Shown: positions 33,501 to 47,411, numbered from the stretch's first letter. The stretch is DNA of 64,000 nucleotides from Daphnia carinata (GCF_022539665.2 NC_081337.1:9772679-9836678), one strand, 5' to 3'. A program made the numbers and translations. Notes: generated from the letters alone by a model not told the origin.

Positions 33501-36318
33501 GATGCGCAATCTTTTCTTTACTTTGCCTTTTGCGTGTTTTTGTTTTATCACTTTCCGATTATTGTCGTTTCCGTCTTGATCTTGTTTCGCCCTAACGGTG
33601 ACATATTCCGTGCGCACGGCCAGCCGTGAAATTGCTCGCAGGCCAATCGAATAATAAAGAACAATTCCATAATCGGTACTAATAGTAAGGTAGCGCGCAC
33701 TCGTTGGCAAGCGATCCCACGCCCTATTGCCTCACAGCGCAGCCCCACCCTTGTCATGATTCAAAAGACATAATGCTCATCACGTTTATTAGGTAATGCG
33801 CTATTATTTGTTGCTTTTTTTTTTATCTTCTCCGTTCAGCTGTTTTTGCGTCATGGGAAACACGATGTTGCGTGTGCCATCGATCGGCTCCAATGTGTTA
33901 TTACGAGTCTCTGGCGGCTCTTGCTTCATTCCAATGGCTAATGATAGCCAACCCAATAAACAGTTGAATGGCACACGACCGAAGGAAAAAAAAAAACAAA
34001 GCAAAACAAAACAGACCGTGTTCCAATGAGATCAGATCGATATGATATGTGTACGTGCCCAAGCGAGCTCTGTTGTGTGTGTGTCAACAAGAACGTGCGT
34101 GTGTGTATGTGTACACTCTATATACACACGTACTGCTATGGGGCATTCAAAAAGGCTTTGATATATAGACACATGAAGTTGGCAGGTGAAAAATGGGCAA
34201 CGGGGGGTTTACAATTGAATTCGGATGCCAACAGCAGAGAATGTAGGAGCGACGGTTTCTTTTTTCTTTTTTTTTCTTTAACAACAGAGCAACGGCCTGG
34301 CATCAAAGAGGCAACGATGTAGTACCACTAGTAATAGTGGTATAGACGATGGATGGATGAAGGCGCAAGAAGTGAAGTAAGTGCATCTTTGATGTAGCCA
34401 AGAGGTACGCGAGGATCACACGCCAAGCGGCACATGGATTTCGACACATTTGGTGCTACGTCGGTAAGGAATGAAAAGAAATCATGTTGGAGTAGGATGA
34501 AGGGAAACGAGGCTACCGAGAGAAATGTTTGAGCTTGGCAACAGCCAAACGAAGGAAAAGAATTAAATTTTCATAGCAGCGCGTGTTCGTCCACGATACA
34601 GATGGCAAGAGGCCTCCTTTTTCTATTTTACTTTGTGAATCAGGATCACTGGGCAAGTGCAGAATAATTAGTCTTCCCCTTTTCATAGCCTTTTTGACTC
34701 GCATCGTTTCAACCCCTACGTACCTAATATGTTCTGTTGGCTCAACTTCTTTTTTTTTTTTTTTTTCTTTTCTTTTCTGTTGATACGCATTCTCCTCCCT
34801 TCACGAACATGGCGAATGACTTTTCGGAATGTGTTCGGGAGTTCAGACATTTACTTTAGCGAGTCACGGGAGCTGGTGTGTCGCTGAGTACGTTTTCGTC
34901 ATGGCAAACAGAACGAAAATGAGGAGAGTAGAAAAAAAAAAAAAAAAAAAGGTAGAGAGAAAATGAGAATAAGATGACAGCTATAAGATTGCTTTGGCAA
35001 TCTATCGAATTATCGATGGACCCAAAAAGAAACCCTCCCATCACGCTTCTTTCGCCCTTTCAGCACATCATCGCGTAGATTATTTACAACCAACAAGAAT
35101 CGAATTGAGATAAGTGGCTCAAAGTGTCAAGAACTGATAGCGCCCTGTCAAGTTATTCCTCTAGAACACGTTGAAATGAAAACAAAACAAAGGCGATTTT
35201 CCTTTTTTCTTTCTAGCAGGGTATCGATAAAGAGTTTAGAACATCGAAGCATATCTAATACACGAGGCCCTCCAAAAAAGAAAAAAAAAAAAAGAAATAT
35301 TCACAGGGAAAACTGTGATGCACAAAAGAAAGAATTTTTTGGGGGTAAGAACGAAAATGTACCGCTACATCGATCGACATCAGAAGACGTCAGATGACAA
35401 ACGAGTTGTACGTTGCGCAAGCAACATTTCCTCGTTAGACAAGCGCGACGTCCAGCAATTAACGACGAGCTACAAACAGAACAAGATAGAAGCGAAATAA
35501 CCGGGCAGAAATAAAAAGGAGATGAACATCTGGGTTAACATTTGAAACATTTCTGTACAGTCGTCGCCTTACTTTGTTGTCCGGTTAGGCAGCACGTGTT
35601 TTTTGTTTTTTTCTTCATCTCATTTCCGATTTCTATCGTTTCCTTATTCATCTTGCTTGTAACCCTCTGGTTTTCTTTTCTTTCAAATCAAACCGAAAGT
35701 CTGTCTGTTGTTCGTCCTTTTGGTTGAGTTCCCAATGATTATCTGCAGCCAAGTGAAAAACTTTTTTTTTTTTCTATTGAAAAAGGGGATTTGTTCATTT
35801 TGGCCGGTTTAGAGCGCAACATCCCCCATATCGTTCGACGGACATAACAAAAGAAAGAGAGGGGAAGGAACGGAGCCAATGGCGGGAAAAGATGAAATAG
35901 TGGCCGTCGTGCGGGATATAATGGGCGGAAGAGACAAAAAGAAGTGCCGTGTATCAATGGAGTCAACGCATTCGGCGGGACGGAAAAGATCGGGCGACCT
36001 CTTTCCATCAGTTTTTCTTTTTTTTTTTTTCATCCGCTATAGGAATGTCGAGAGACTTTCTCACGACCGATCCTCCCCTCTTTTGCCCTTATCGACAATG
36101 TCCTCTCTCTCTCTCTCACACAACTCCGCCTGCTTTTTGATGACTCGTTGCATTGTCGTTTGAGCAGTTGCTATGGCCGGATTGGCATCGCTTACATTGT
36201 TTCTACACCAATTCACTCCTCATCTCTATTAATGATTTCTTTCCAGAAAAAAAAAAACAAACTTACTTTTTATCGTCTTCCGAAAACCTATAACTAAACA
36301 CCGGTCAATACGATAGTC

Positions 36319-36345
36319 TTTTTTTTTTTTTTTTTTTTTTTTTTT
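36319..36345 (+). repeat. T27 tract
   Basis: Twenty-seven T, followed by CTCCATG. Homopolymer only. Confidence 0.85.
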
Positions 36346-39199
36346 CTCCATGTTCTTTGTCCGTTATTTATTGCCGATAGGTCTTCATTGCTTTTTGGCG
36401 CACCCAGTCTTTCGCGTTCGATAATTCAATGACCCTTTCGCTCGCCAACCGAAGCCACCCACATCGAACGAGAACCAACTTGTCCTAGTCCCACTTTCAC
36501 CTTCAAAGACGGTTCTTCCTTTTTTTTTTTTTTGGCATTGAAACATTGTACATTAAATTTCACAAGGCTTGTTGATTATTATTTTTTTTTTGGCGAAGTT
36601 CAAATCACTGCCCTTTGATGGTAATTAAGTGACTGATAGAACGTCGGGATCTTCTACTGATGCGAATGCCTAGATATGGTTGAACCAACAACAAAAAAAA
36701 GGAAATTCAAATAGAGCTTTTTCTTTCGCCTTCTTTCTGCCTCTTCTTAAATAAGAAAAAGTCACAATTTTTTGAGAGAAAAAGAAGAATCAAATCAAAT
36801 CTCTTGTCGCTCGAATCGACGTGATCGATCCGCTCAGAAACGAATAGGAAGTTGTCTAACGCATTTCTCATGCAGCGTTCGCAATTTCTTTCATCTATGA
36901 CGAGGCGTCGTCAAGCTTGTCGATAATCAAATGACGCAAACGAACTTTTTTCTTTTTTTTTTATTGTTATTTGATTTCTTTTTTTTTTATTCGGGATAAG
37001 CCCGACAACAGGAAAAATTGCAAATATGTTATACGATATTCAAGTTCTTTTCTTTTTTATTCGCTTTGAGTCCCCCTTCCAAACCGGATGGTAATATCTT
37101 ATATGTTCTTCAGCATCAACAATAAACAATCGTGTAAAAAAAAAAAAAAACACACCAAAAGAGCGTGCAGCAATTCACCATAGTGCTGTATGAAGCGCTA
37201 GAGAGTACTCCCCTAGAGTCGCTCAGGGACAATCACGAAACTCATCCAGCAATCTCTCTAACTTGTTCACTCTATCTCTCTATTTTCTCCCCTTTATTAC
37301 GGTCGACTATATACATCACCGTGAACAAAATCGGCGTTGCACCATCTCTTTTTTTTTCCCTTTCTTTTTCTTTTCTTTTTTTTTGTATCTCGCCACTCTA
37401 TTTTATACGCCATGATCTCTGTCAGCTTTCGATGGCATGGCTAGAAGCTACTGCAGCCTCGATTCTATTTTTCGTTTATTTGGCATTAGGAAACTAATCA
37501 GTTTGATGATCATGTTTGATTTGGAAAACGTTCTGCGTAGTTAGTATTGCGTTAGTGGTTGGATTCTTGAAGTTGTTATTCTCTTGTCAGTTCTTAGAAG
37601 AGGAGGAGGAATGTCTTTTGAGAAGTTTAAGAAAATGTGGCAAGTGCTAAGACGAAAGCCGGTTGGTGGTACTGTATGAAAGATCCCTGTAGCGATCGAT
37701 TTCTGTCCGAAGATATGCATTTTATTTTTCTTCTTCGTTTTTTTTTTTTTTTTTCCCCAGTTTTCCTGTTTTATTTTCCACCGGTTTACTAGTCACGCAG
37801 CGCCAACGGTGACGGCCGCATTGACGCTGGCGTGTTTTCCCAAAATTTTCTATTTATTTTACTTATTTTCTTCCCTTGAATCTCTAGGTCTGTCTTTTTT
37901 TTCGTTTAAAATCTACTATAGACGCACGCACAACGGGATATGCCGTTAAACATACGAGTAACAATATATCGGCGCACATTCGCTCGTTCTATCCAAATAT
38001 TTTCAAGAAGAAGGAAATTGTATAAGATGAAAATGCGTAACGTAAGACGATCTGACGTTGATGCTGATGCCAAGCCCATATTGCCCAATTCCGACCGTTC
38101 TACTTCATCTTCATCATTGCAGCTTTGCTATGCGCACGCTCTCCTTTTTTTTTCTTCTTCTTCTTTCGTGCAGCTAACGGGATCCCTCGTCTCATCTCTC
38201 CCGCTGATGCCGCCCTTTTTCTGTTGCATCTGGCCTTGTTATTTTTCCATGTTTCTTTTTGTTTTGCGCGTTCGTAACGGAGGCGGCTGTGTCTGTTGCA
38301 CAGTCACTGGGGTAAGCCAGTTTCTCCGGCACAAAAATGAACCTATATTACATTCGCACTCGTGTGGCACGTTAACAGGGTCGCTACAATTTATTTATCA
38401 TTTCTTGTTATCGTTTTGGTTCTTCGCAAAATTGGCTATTGCAAGCGTTTAAAGGGCCTTTTTTTTTTGGAACGAGCAGAGGTATAGTAATAAGTTTTCG
38501 ATGAGAAAGTACTAAAGAAACCTGTTCAAAGGCTATGACAACGGTGATTTATTAAACGAACCGACTGGATTTATTTATTTCTACTTGTTAAACGTCAAAG
38601 AAGTTTGGAAAGATGTTACGTGTCTTTATCGTTTTTTGGCAGTGGGTTTACCACAAGGCCCTCCCTACAATGCCTTTTCTTTCTTTCATAGCTTTTCGTG
38701 AATAGACGTAAGTGTCTTTGACCCTTCCGTATAATGCTGATTTTATTATTTCACCTTTCTTTTTTTTTTTTTTTTTTTTTTACGTGAGCATATAAAAATC
38801 GTTGACTATTATATCCTGGCTTTCTCCTTTTCAAAAGAGAAACTTAACAATTCAAAACAGAAAAGAGATTTTAAAGGAGACAGACAGACGGCCAAGAAAA
38901 AGGACCATGGTAGGTCATTGGGTTTCCCGCGTTTTGAACCCGACACCATCACACCCAAAGACTTTGCTCCTCTCGTTTTTTTTTTTTTTTTTTTTTTTTA
39001 CTCTTTAGTCTTCGTGTACTGCCCGCATGCGGATCAGATTCCGGATCATTAATACCCGAGTTGTGAAGGGATGACAGGGTGTAAAAAAAAAAAATAAAGA
39101 CACAAGATGGAGAAGAGGGGGCTTTGGTTGTTTGTAGACACGAAAGAGCAAAGTCTTTTGAACGAAAGACTGAAGGGATCAGGAAATCCCCCACCAAGC

Positions 39200-39226
39200 T
39201 TTTTTTTTTTTTTTTTTTTTTTTTTT
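39200..39226 (+). repeat. T27 tract
   Basis: Twenty-seven T; with T24 at 38976-38999 and T22 at 38760-38781 it makes three long T-runs in 470 bases, the densest such cluster in the window. Confidence 0.85.
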
Positions 39227-39529
39227 GGAAGAGTAAAAAATAAAGTTTTTATGAGGAATGAGCTGCAGATGAAGACTCACTATTCACGACAGGGTAGGAG
39301 TCTGAAGACACATCCCAAAAGTTCCTAACATTTTTTGAAAATTTTCTACGCACAGCCGAGAATACTATCTCGATAATAAATGATTAATTCTTTTTGTTTA
39401 GGTGCCCCATTATTATTTCTTTTCTTTTTCTGAATAGAACATAAAAAAAACCCTGCGCGCTTCGTCAGTAACGAAAGCTGCCCACTTTTGGTTGGGTGTA
39501 CGTTCGTTTCATCTACTATTTTTTTTTTT

Positions 39530-41164
39530 ATTTATTCATTTATAAATGTTTTCTTTCATTTCTCCTCTTTCCCTTCGTATGAGATTTGTGCTGTTCACAA
39601 TTTGCGAGTTTCGATCAATGTTTTTGTTCCCGTGACTATCTAGAAGCTTTGCCGTAGTTATGACGGGACGACGTGCTCGGAAATCACTATGCTATGATGC
39701 AATTACGAAGGATTAAATGAAGCCCACTGTACTTTTTCGAGCAAGATACACGTAGCTTCGCTTGTTCTAAACCCGGGTCTCCATTTCTTCCGAAAAAAAC
39801 AAAAAAACAAACGAGAGTCAAGTTGGAATAGAACCGTAGCAGTTCATACGTTGGAACCCATCGCTCCGTTCGGCCGCGTTCCGCCTAAAGGGACGAAGAA
39901 CGTCTACGAACAAGAGTTTGTGCTAGTGAGAAGCTGAACTAGTTACACGACTAAGGATATTATCCCTTTACGCGCAACTCGTAGTCGATGTCTCTGGCAG
40001 AGGACGATAGCGCCGAGGGTATGTCTCTTTCGGGAGAGACGCAAGACTTGCTCGCTGCGCATACGAATTGGCGAATGCGAATGAATAAATCATTCGGAAC
40101 AAGTCGGGTTTTTGGGTGGTAGAGACGGAGCGTCGAAACGATGGGTAATTGCGATAAGGGGCGTGGAGAAAAAAGAAGAGGCTTGTACAAACGCATTTTG
40201 CCTTGGTATCTAATCTAGTGTCTTGTTATTATTCTTTCTATACATGTACGTTTTTTTTTTGTTTTTTTTTTTACTTCTCTGTGCAATCGGCTAGTGAAGA
40301 GAAGCCACTCCATTTAATGAGAAAGATGACGGAGAAAACCACGCACATGCGGATGTAGGGCAAAGCAAAAGCGAGAGATGTTTTCGTTGACGAGCGAGAT
40401 ACACCACGCCTGCTGTTGACAGGGCGAGGCCTAGCGTACAGCAATAAGAATAATACTCAATTTTTTAAAGAAGGGCGCTGTATATCTATGTGGCTTTCCT
40501 TGAAAATACGTCGAACGATGGAACGGGGATACATCCCTGGCATATTTCTATTGCCTTTAATGATATGCATCCACGATATCTCGAGTTCGGTATCCAACTC
40601 CTATTATTTAATCAAGGGAATGTGCAATTGCCTCTTCTTTTTTGTTTGTTCCCCTGGGCTGGGGTTGGACTTTGTATGTTACATAAAGACTTGGCTCAGC
40701 TGGCAGATAGCATCAAGTTCTCGGAATCTATGTGAGACGGAGTGCTTTCAAGGTTTCGAGGTACACAAACGCACAAACAAAACAACAACAACAGACGAAT
40801 AGAAATATGAAGGAAAGACAGCTGTTAAATCATCATCGTCTTTGCATGTTACAAGAGACTTAACATTTTACAAAGGTATGACGAAACTTCTAAAGAAAAC
40901 GGGGAAGGAGAGAAGGACAAGAGGGAAATGATGATGGGAAAAGAAAAAGGGAATATACTAACCCATTGGGGATGTCGGATCTCAATCTATCTACCGTACA
41001 TTATTGTAGCTTCTACTTGTAGCTCCTTGACTCATGGCACGGCCATGTATACGCATTTGTAGATTGGATCGACAACAGGCCGCGAGAGGGAGCAATCCTA
41101 CTAATATAATGATATCCTCTCTACTTTTTAAAAGAAGAAAAACAAGCACTTCATCAGCTATAGA
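39530..41164. other. two consecutive homopolymer-poor islands
   Basis: 39530-40250 and 40273-41164 lack single-base runs of 8 or more, separated by T10-G-T11. Short hairpins are present: GTCTCT/AGAGAC at 40023-40040 with a UUCG-like loop, and CATGGC/GCCATG at 41033-41047. TTGTAGCT is directly repeated around 41004 and 41017. Two overlapping frames at 40416-40802 and 40490-40735 have mixed composition but no recognisable product. Confidence 0.45.
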
Positions 41165-42090
41165 TTTTTTTTTTTTTCTGTGATGAATAGAAAATTTTGT
41201 TGCGGACTATTTTTTTCATTTTGTTTTGGTGTTGCGTTTTCTTAACAACGCCAGGGAGCGAATACGTACCCAATCTCATTTCGTGAGCGCCTTTCTTTTA
41301 ATATGAAAAATAAATAATTTTTATTATTAGAAATTCATTTTTTTTTTATTTGTGCGTCTCTGGCGATGCCATGACTATTTTTACAATCCCAAATTTCCCA
41401 AAAGGTCTGCGGCCGATCTAATCACTCCGTGATAGGTATAAGAAACCAAGGGGGCGTTATCCAATTTATTAGAAACGTTCGATGACCCACAACTAAAAAA
41501 AAAAAACATGTCAGGTTTCCTCCTTTTTTTTATTATTGTTATTATTATAGATTTTCCATTTTTTTTTTGTGGGTTCTTTCTTTCCTCCGTTTTTTTTTTA
41601 TAGATCTCAAAAGGAATGAGACCTTCGCCCCCCTGAATTTTGTTTATATTTCTGTTCTTCTTCTCCTTCCAGAGGTTATATCGTCGATAGTCAAGACATC
41701 ATTATCAGTTGTACCTGTCAAATAATTCATCGGTCGGGAGCTCGTGCCCTGAACAATGTTTCGCTAATAAAATAACAAAAAAAAAAAAAAAAAAAAAAAA
41801 AAGACGAACCCCCAAAAAAATAAGGAGGTAAAGGGAAACCGTGCAGGCCCGTAGCCGGAGCTGCTGATTTAGTTTCTTGACGATCTGGCTGACTTGTATT
41901 TGCCTATATATACAAGTTTTATTAATACTTTTATTTGTTTGTTGTGTTGTTGTTGCTGTTCAAGCGGATGGCGGTGGCGAGAGACGCTGTCAGAATTCCA
42001 GTTGGGTTTCCAAACGACACCGATAACTCGCTGGCTAATGTCTACTCTCTTTTCATCTGTATGTGCGTTGCATTTTGTTGTTCCTTTTTT

Positions 42091-42092
<2 letters not shown>

Positions 42093-42129
<37 letters not shown>
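42093..42129 (+). repeat. T37 tract, longest homopolymer in the window
   Basis: Thirty-seven T preceded by TTTTTTTC. No retroposon body, polyadenylation signal in minus orientation or target-site duplication is evident next to it. Confidence 0.9.
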
Positions 42130-42131
<2 letters not shown>

Positions 42132-42661
42132 GGCGACTCGTTAATGGGATGGGATGAGTCGAAGAGGAATGTCAGCAAAGGCCTGACTTATTTTTATTTT
42201 CGCCCTCTCTCCAACCCCCCCCCCCATCACCCGCCGCCTCTCCTTCCCCCCCTCGCTCGTTGTCGTTCATTCTCTCGCGTAATCATTTCCGATGTCATCT
42301 GCTTTCGGCTCTTTTTTCTTATTATTATTTTTCTTTTTCTCCATTCCTGCGGCTTTTTATTGGCATTCTCGACTTGCGCCGCAGTCTCGCTGGATATCAA
42401 GAAGTCGTCGTCATCTCGTAACTTGTTGTGTCGGTCGCCGCAGCAGCGATTCAAAGAATTCCTCTAGTCCTGCGTGACAAGGACGGATATACAGCGAAAG
42501 AATCTCTTTCTGATGGTCGCTTGTTAAATGCTTCAATTTGGGTTCTTCGGTGGACGCGCAGCAATCGCCGGTTTCTCCTTTTTTTTTTTGTTTCATCCAT
42601 CTCGCGTAATATCTGCTGCTCCGATCTGTCGTTTTCCCACCATTTCACATTTCACTGCCAG

Positions 42662-42698
42662 CGTTCAATCGTGACTCAATCGTGAGTCATTCGAACGA
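42662..42698. promoter_or_regulatory. head-to-head AP-1 (TRE) sites in an inverted repeat
   Basis: TGACTCA at 42672-42678 and TGAGTCA at 42683-42689 are reverse complements separated by ATCG, and both match the bZIP/AP-1 consensus TGASTCA. CGTTC at 42662-42666 and GAACG at 42694-42698 add an outer inverted pair. About eight single TGASTCA sites are expected by chance in 64 kb; a symmetric pair this close is uncommon. No promoter is identified nearby. Confidence 0.35.
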
Positions 42699-43622
42699 CG
42701 GTGGATGCAAAAAAAAAAGGGACAGGTTTTTTTTTTATGGTTAAAAGGTCGTCAGGTATTACGTGATTAAATATAGCAGCATATTTTAAAAATGAGTATG
42801 ATCCCTGTACGCCCTTGCGGGAAGTTTCTTTTAAAATTTGTAAATAGTACAGCATTAGCAAACGCGTATTTAGCAAAGAAACGGGAAGTTAATTCGATTA
42901 ATTTCAAATGCCATGATGGATGATGGATGATGGAATCTTCTCTTTGAAAAACGGAGACACACAGCATGGACACCTTCACTGTGTACCTCTTTTTAGAAAT
43001 ATACCACTATGGAGCGATAAATGATTCTAGATCGACGGGTAATTGCCATGTCCGGGGCTGAGCAGTAGAACTGGATGCTTTTTATTCATGCGGAACATTC
43101 GAACCGTACACACACATGCAAGCTCTTCTTTCCTTGTTCGTCGTCATCTTTCATCGCATACTTTTCTCTCTCTCTCGTTTTGCAACGGCTTTACCCATCG
43201 TGGCTTTTGGCTGGCCCGTTGCATGGGGGCACTGGTCTCCGCTGATTGATGACCTCAGCAGGGGGTATATTCTTGTATATGTTTGGTTGGCTCACGACAG
43301 TCGAGCCTCTTTTTCTTTCTCATAATCTCTTTTTTTTTTTTTTTTCCCTTATTCTCCCTTCGCTCTACCAACGGCCCACATCTCTTTCTAAAGAGGGGGA
43401 GCGTCTCTCTCTACGACCGAAGATTACGGACATCAGCTATGCAAATGAATGTCTTTAATCAAGGAGGCTGCGTACAAAACATACTACCAAACGAAAATGA
43501 ACAAGAGCCCAAAAACGATACCGATGCAAACAACCGTCAGGTTTTGTTTTGTTTTGTTTTTTTCTTAAAAAAACAAAACAAAAAATTTAATGACGGAATC
43601 CTGTTTTGTTCAAGTGTGTTGA

Positions 43623-43637
43623 GGGGGGGGGGGGGGG
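43623..43637 (+). repeat. G15 tract
   Basis: Fifteen G, followed by AAGGG. It lies about 40 bases after an inverted TTTTG/CAAAA repeat at about 43540-43585. Confidence 0.9.
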
Positions 43638-45019
43638 AAGGGTTTAATCAGTTAATAATTAGCTCGTCGCTACTTTTATGCATGGGCTATACGGTCCACT
43701 GATGGTCGTTCGGGATGGGTACCTATTTATAGATTGCCTGCAAAAGGTATGTTTAAAAAAAAACAAAAAAAACAAGGAAAACATGTGGTTAGATAAAAAA
43801 AAAAAATATTGTGCCCGTCTTTTTTCTGTTGGTCCATTCGCCGAATCTTTCGCGTGTGTGTCTACAGTACGTTACGTTGGTGTCGTTGTTCTTCGTACCC
43901 CGAAATCTACGAATCATTCTTATTAGCTACCATAAAAGGTGGTGTTTGCTACAATACGAAGAAAATCGTCGAAGAATCTACGAATCAAAAGATGAAGAAG
44001 AAGAAGAAAAAGAAAAAAGAACAAGACAAAATAAGATAAAAGTTCGTGAGTCTTTTTTCATCTCGGGTTTCTTTTCCTCTCGCTTTTCCATCCGCACGGA
44101 GACAAAGTTAGTGAAGGGGAGAGAAGCTTGAATTCTATCATCATCGAGTTTCTTTTCAAAATGAAAAATATATATATATAAGGATATACGAAGATGATGG
44201 AGGCAAAAGTTGGTGGATGAGAAACGGGAGTGCGCGGTACTTCGGGGCATTATAGACATTCGTCACGCGAACATTAGCTCCGCTGAATGCGCCACATTGA
44301 ATCACATCCATGCAACGTCTACAACTCGTCGCTTTCTCTTTCTCTCGAGATCACTGGAGATTCAACAAAGCAAAACAAAAATAATATCTCTCGTTTTTCC
44401 GCTTTTGCATATCCTCCCCCCCCCCTCTTCATTAGCTGCTCACCGGCGCACGTATTGACGTTCCAAAATGCTCCCCGATGGAGTGACCTAAAAATATTTT
44501 GCCCCCGCACCAACCGGACCAAGACAAATGGTAAAATCATCTTATTTTAACCCTAGTGGCCGTTTTTCTCAGCTCGTCTCAACATGTAGCCGTGAAAATG
44601 TTTATTAGTCGAACTGTTGTATTATAAGCGTTCCTGACACTAAATTATTCAGCAAGTAAAGGTGGAGGGGGGGGGGGGAAACAAAAAATGCTGCGTTGTT
44701 GATTAGAGGCGAGAGTGGTATTTTAACGGATTGAATTGCTTGTTGGGAAAATCGTTTTCTTTTCTCCATCGCCACTAACGTCGTGTGCAAAACGGTTCCA
44801 CCCATTGGCGCACGCGTAGCGCCGTATGCACATCAGTCCATATCCATATGGAGAAACATTATCGAGCGCGCTAATTGCCTTACTCGCTTCGAGATCGACT
44901 CGTCGGCGTCCACGGCTAGACTTGAAGAAAAAAAAAAAAATGAAAGAAAGACGGTGAGATAACAGACGAGGCAAACAAGAAAACCGAATAACCAGCATTC
45001 GCTTCCATGTCTCTAATAA

Positions 45020-45126
45020 CAGGAGAGGAGGACTTGAAAGAAGAAAAAAAAAAAAAACAAGAGATAGAAATGAAGGAAGGAGAAGAAAAAAAAAAAAAAA
45101 AATAAAAGACAATACAAAAAGGAGAG
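45020..45126 (+). repeat. polypurine stretch
   Basis: Almost all A or G for about 105 bases, with A17 at 45086-45102 and GGAGAGGAGGA and GAAGGAAGGAGAAG segments, broken by a few pyrimidines. Such tracts can adopt triplex structure and often mimic coding for Lys/Glu or, on the other strand, Phe/Ser/Leu. Confidence 0.7.
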
Positions 45127-47024
45127 ACTTGGCAGTGTGGTGGTCGCTCATTTCCATCCGCACCATGGACATCTCTCCTCTTTTTTTTTTCTTTCTCTAT
45201 AACGGTGAGGATAATGAACACTTGGAATAGATTAGCCGCGTCCTCTTCTGGTGGTGTATACTTTAAAAGACACGCTCAACGAAAAGAAACAAAAAGGCGA
45301 GGATTCCAGCTTTTAAAACATTGGCCGTGTCATCGCCATGAGCATCTTCCGCTTGATTTCGGTTTAACCATTTTATTTTTATGCAATTATAAATGGCTGT
45401 TTATTTGAGTTTTGCATCAGAATTTACGTGGATGTGCAATCCCCAAATATTATCACTCGCCATTCGATTTTAGTTCTAACAATTCATTCGATTAATATTT
45501 TTTTTTTAGTTAACTACATTTCCTTAAATTTTGAGCTTCCCAAAACTGATCGATCAAGTCCGTTACTTCGAACAATTTCCTTCCACGTCGCCGATTCTTG
45601 TCTTCCTTTTCCACTTGATCTAAAATCGACTAAACCGATTACATTTTCTTGCGTCTCTCTTTTCCTTTCGAACAAGACGCGACCCGCATTCTTTTTTTTC
45701 TTCCGTATCCTGATTACTTATGCGGACGGGAGTGGTGTAAAAAAAAAAAAAAAAAAAAAAAAAGACGAGGCTGTCACCGACTTTTCTTTTATTTCGCGTG
45801 ACGTTTGCGTTTTTATTCCCCGCAGACACATTTCTCATTTTGATTCGCGACATTGCCATTTTATTCCTCAACCGCAATTTTGCATATTTTTAACTTTGCG
45901 TGTAAGAAATTAGAACCCTTAAGCGCTGACGGACGGCCAAAGTGCTTTTCGTTTTATTTGACTTGTTGTTTATTTTCTTTTCTTCAAAAAAAAAGAAAAA
46001 TAAAATAAAAAAGGCTGGGTTTTTATCCTTGCCAACCTGTTGTTGCATATCTTTTTTACGTTCTAAAAAAAAAAAAAAAAAAAAAAAAAGCAGTAACGAA
46101 AACCGCACAGCGAGCCTTAACTCATCAATACCGATCGGAATGAAGAGCTGTCAACTGATAACTGTCAGCCAGTTCGTCATAGTCACTGGGTCGCCAGAAG
46201 CAAAAGGCAAAAAAAAAAAAGGGAAAGGTTTTCCGCTTGAATGTCCTGGCGTATGTGACGAGCAACAAATCAAAAGACAAACAAGATACAGTATACTTAG
46301 ATATATAATTTCATTCTTGTGTTCAGTGGAACGATCAATCGACTTGTCTGGCACCAATCATTTTTTTTTTTTGAAGGGGGATTCTATCTTTTGTGCCTTC
46401 CTCCTCCGCTATTCGACTGTTTGTATTTGGAAAAAGAGAAAGAGATTTAACATAAAATTCAAGTTGTTCTTTTAAAAACTGGTCCAATAGCTAGGCTTCT
46501 GTACTAAAGAAAAGCAATGCGACTGAATGGATTATTGCTATTATTCCGGATTGTGTTTACAATTGAGATGTTTTTGTGCTGCTTTTTTTTTTCTTTCATC
46601 AAGAGAATAGGAGGATATGTATTAATTTTTTTTATTTTGCCTGGTTATATCGTCGAAGAAAATCAGTTGCATGCACATAGGAAACTTTAGAGAAAGTTGT
46701 AAAGAAAAGTTTTTCAATGGCGCGGTATTTACCAGTGCTCTACCAACCGTCATTATATCAGCGCAAACAAGCACCAAACTCCGTTTCCATTTCGGCATCA
46801 AAAGTTTGAATTTCAAGAGAAGCAGAAAAGGCTGATTAATAAGAGCCAGGGAAAAAAAAAAGCAGATCGTGAGTCGTACAACAACAAGTTTGCCTAGAAT
46901 TTGCGTATACAACAAGTGATTACCATAAAGCAACACAAGAGATAGCCGCCATCATCTCCAACCTCACGATCACGTAATTCGGCAAACGTGGTGCGCAGAC
47001 GTCGCATATGCCAACCTAAAGTCG

Positions 47025-47027
<3 letters not shown>

Positions 47028-47055
<28 letters not shown>
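47028..47055 (+). repeat. T28 tract
   Basis: Twenty-eight T; A26 follows about 360 bases downstream at 47412-47437. The two are not flanked by matching sequence that would suggest an element with terminal repeats. Confidence 0.85.
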
Positions 47056-47411
47056 CATTCGTTTTTTACTTTTATAGATTCGTGCAACATGGGTCGCAAT
47101 TTTCTCCCGAAAGTGATGAATTCAGCTTGTCTTTGAAACTTGAGAAAAGAAGGGGTGCTTCTGTTGCTCTCTGAGTTATATTCCCTGTCCCCCCTCTCTT
47201 TTTTTTTCTACATGGGTGATTTCCTTCATGTTTTATAGGTCTATATCTACGTAGTATGTAGTCAAGCAGTCAACCGAGAATGCAAAACAAGCCACGACAA
47301 GGTTATCCTTTCCTGCTTTTCAGTCCTTTTTTTCAAATTGAAAATTCATGGCACCGCGTGAGTGGAGGCCTCCAAAAGCCCTTGCGATTGTAAAAAAAAA
47401 AGACTCTGAAT

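Larger units (their letters stand above)
33501..39529. other. non-coding interval
   Basis: Contains A19 at 34932-34950, T27 at 36319-36345, T22 at 38760-38781, T24 at 38976-38999 and T27 at 39200-39226. Runs of T8-T11 recur every few hundred bases. The 170-codon frame at 37940-38452 has ordinary-looking stretches, but no domain, start context or splice framing that I can defend. No RNA gene is seen. Confidence 0.65.

Noticed and set aside
43540-43585. TTTTG repeats followed by CAAAA repeats, like a transposon terminal inverted repeat
   Set aside because: It is simple-sequence complementarity with no target-site duplication or internal element. The same applies to 57301-57358 and 45965-46012.
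45130-45142. TGGCAGTGTGGT, identical to the first 12 bases of miR-34
   Set aside because: The rest does not match, and no complementary arm lies within 80 bases on either side.
45942-46475. 177-codon plus-strand reading frame, the longest in the window
   Set aside because: The product is blocks of Phe, Lys and Ser translated from A and T runs, with no domain, no defensible start and no splice framing. The same holds for frames at 37940-38452, 45428-45913, 59783-60265, 4880-5350, 54660-55109 and minus 44723-45172.
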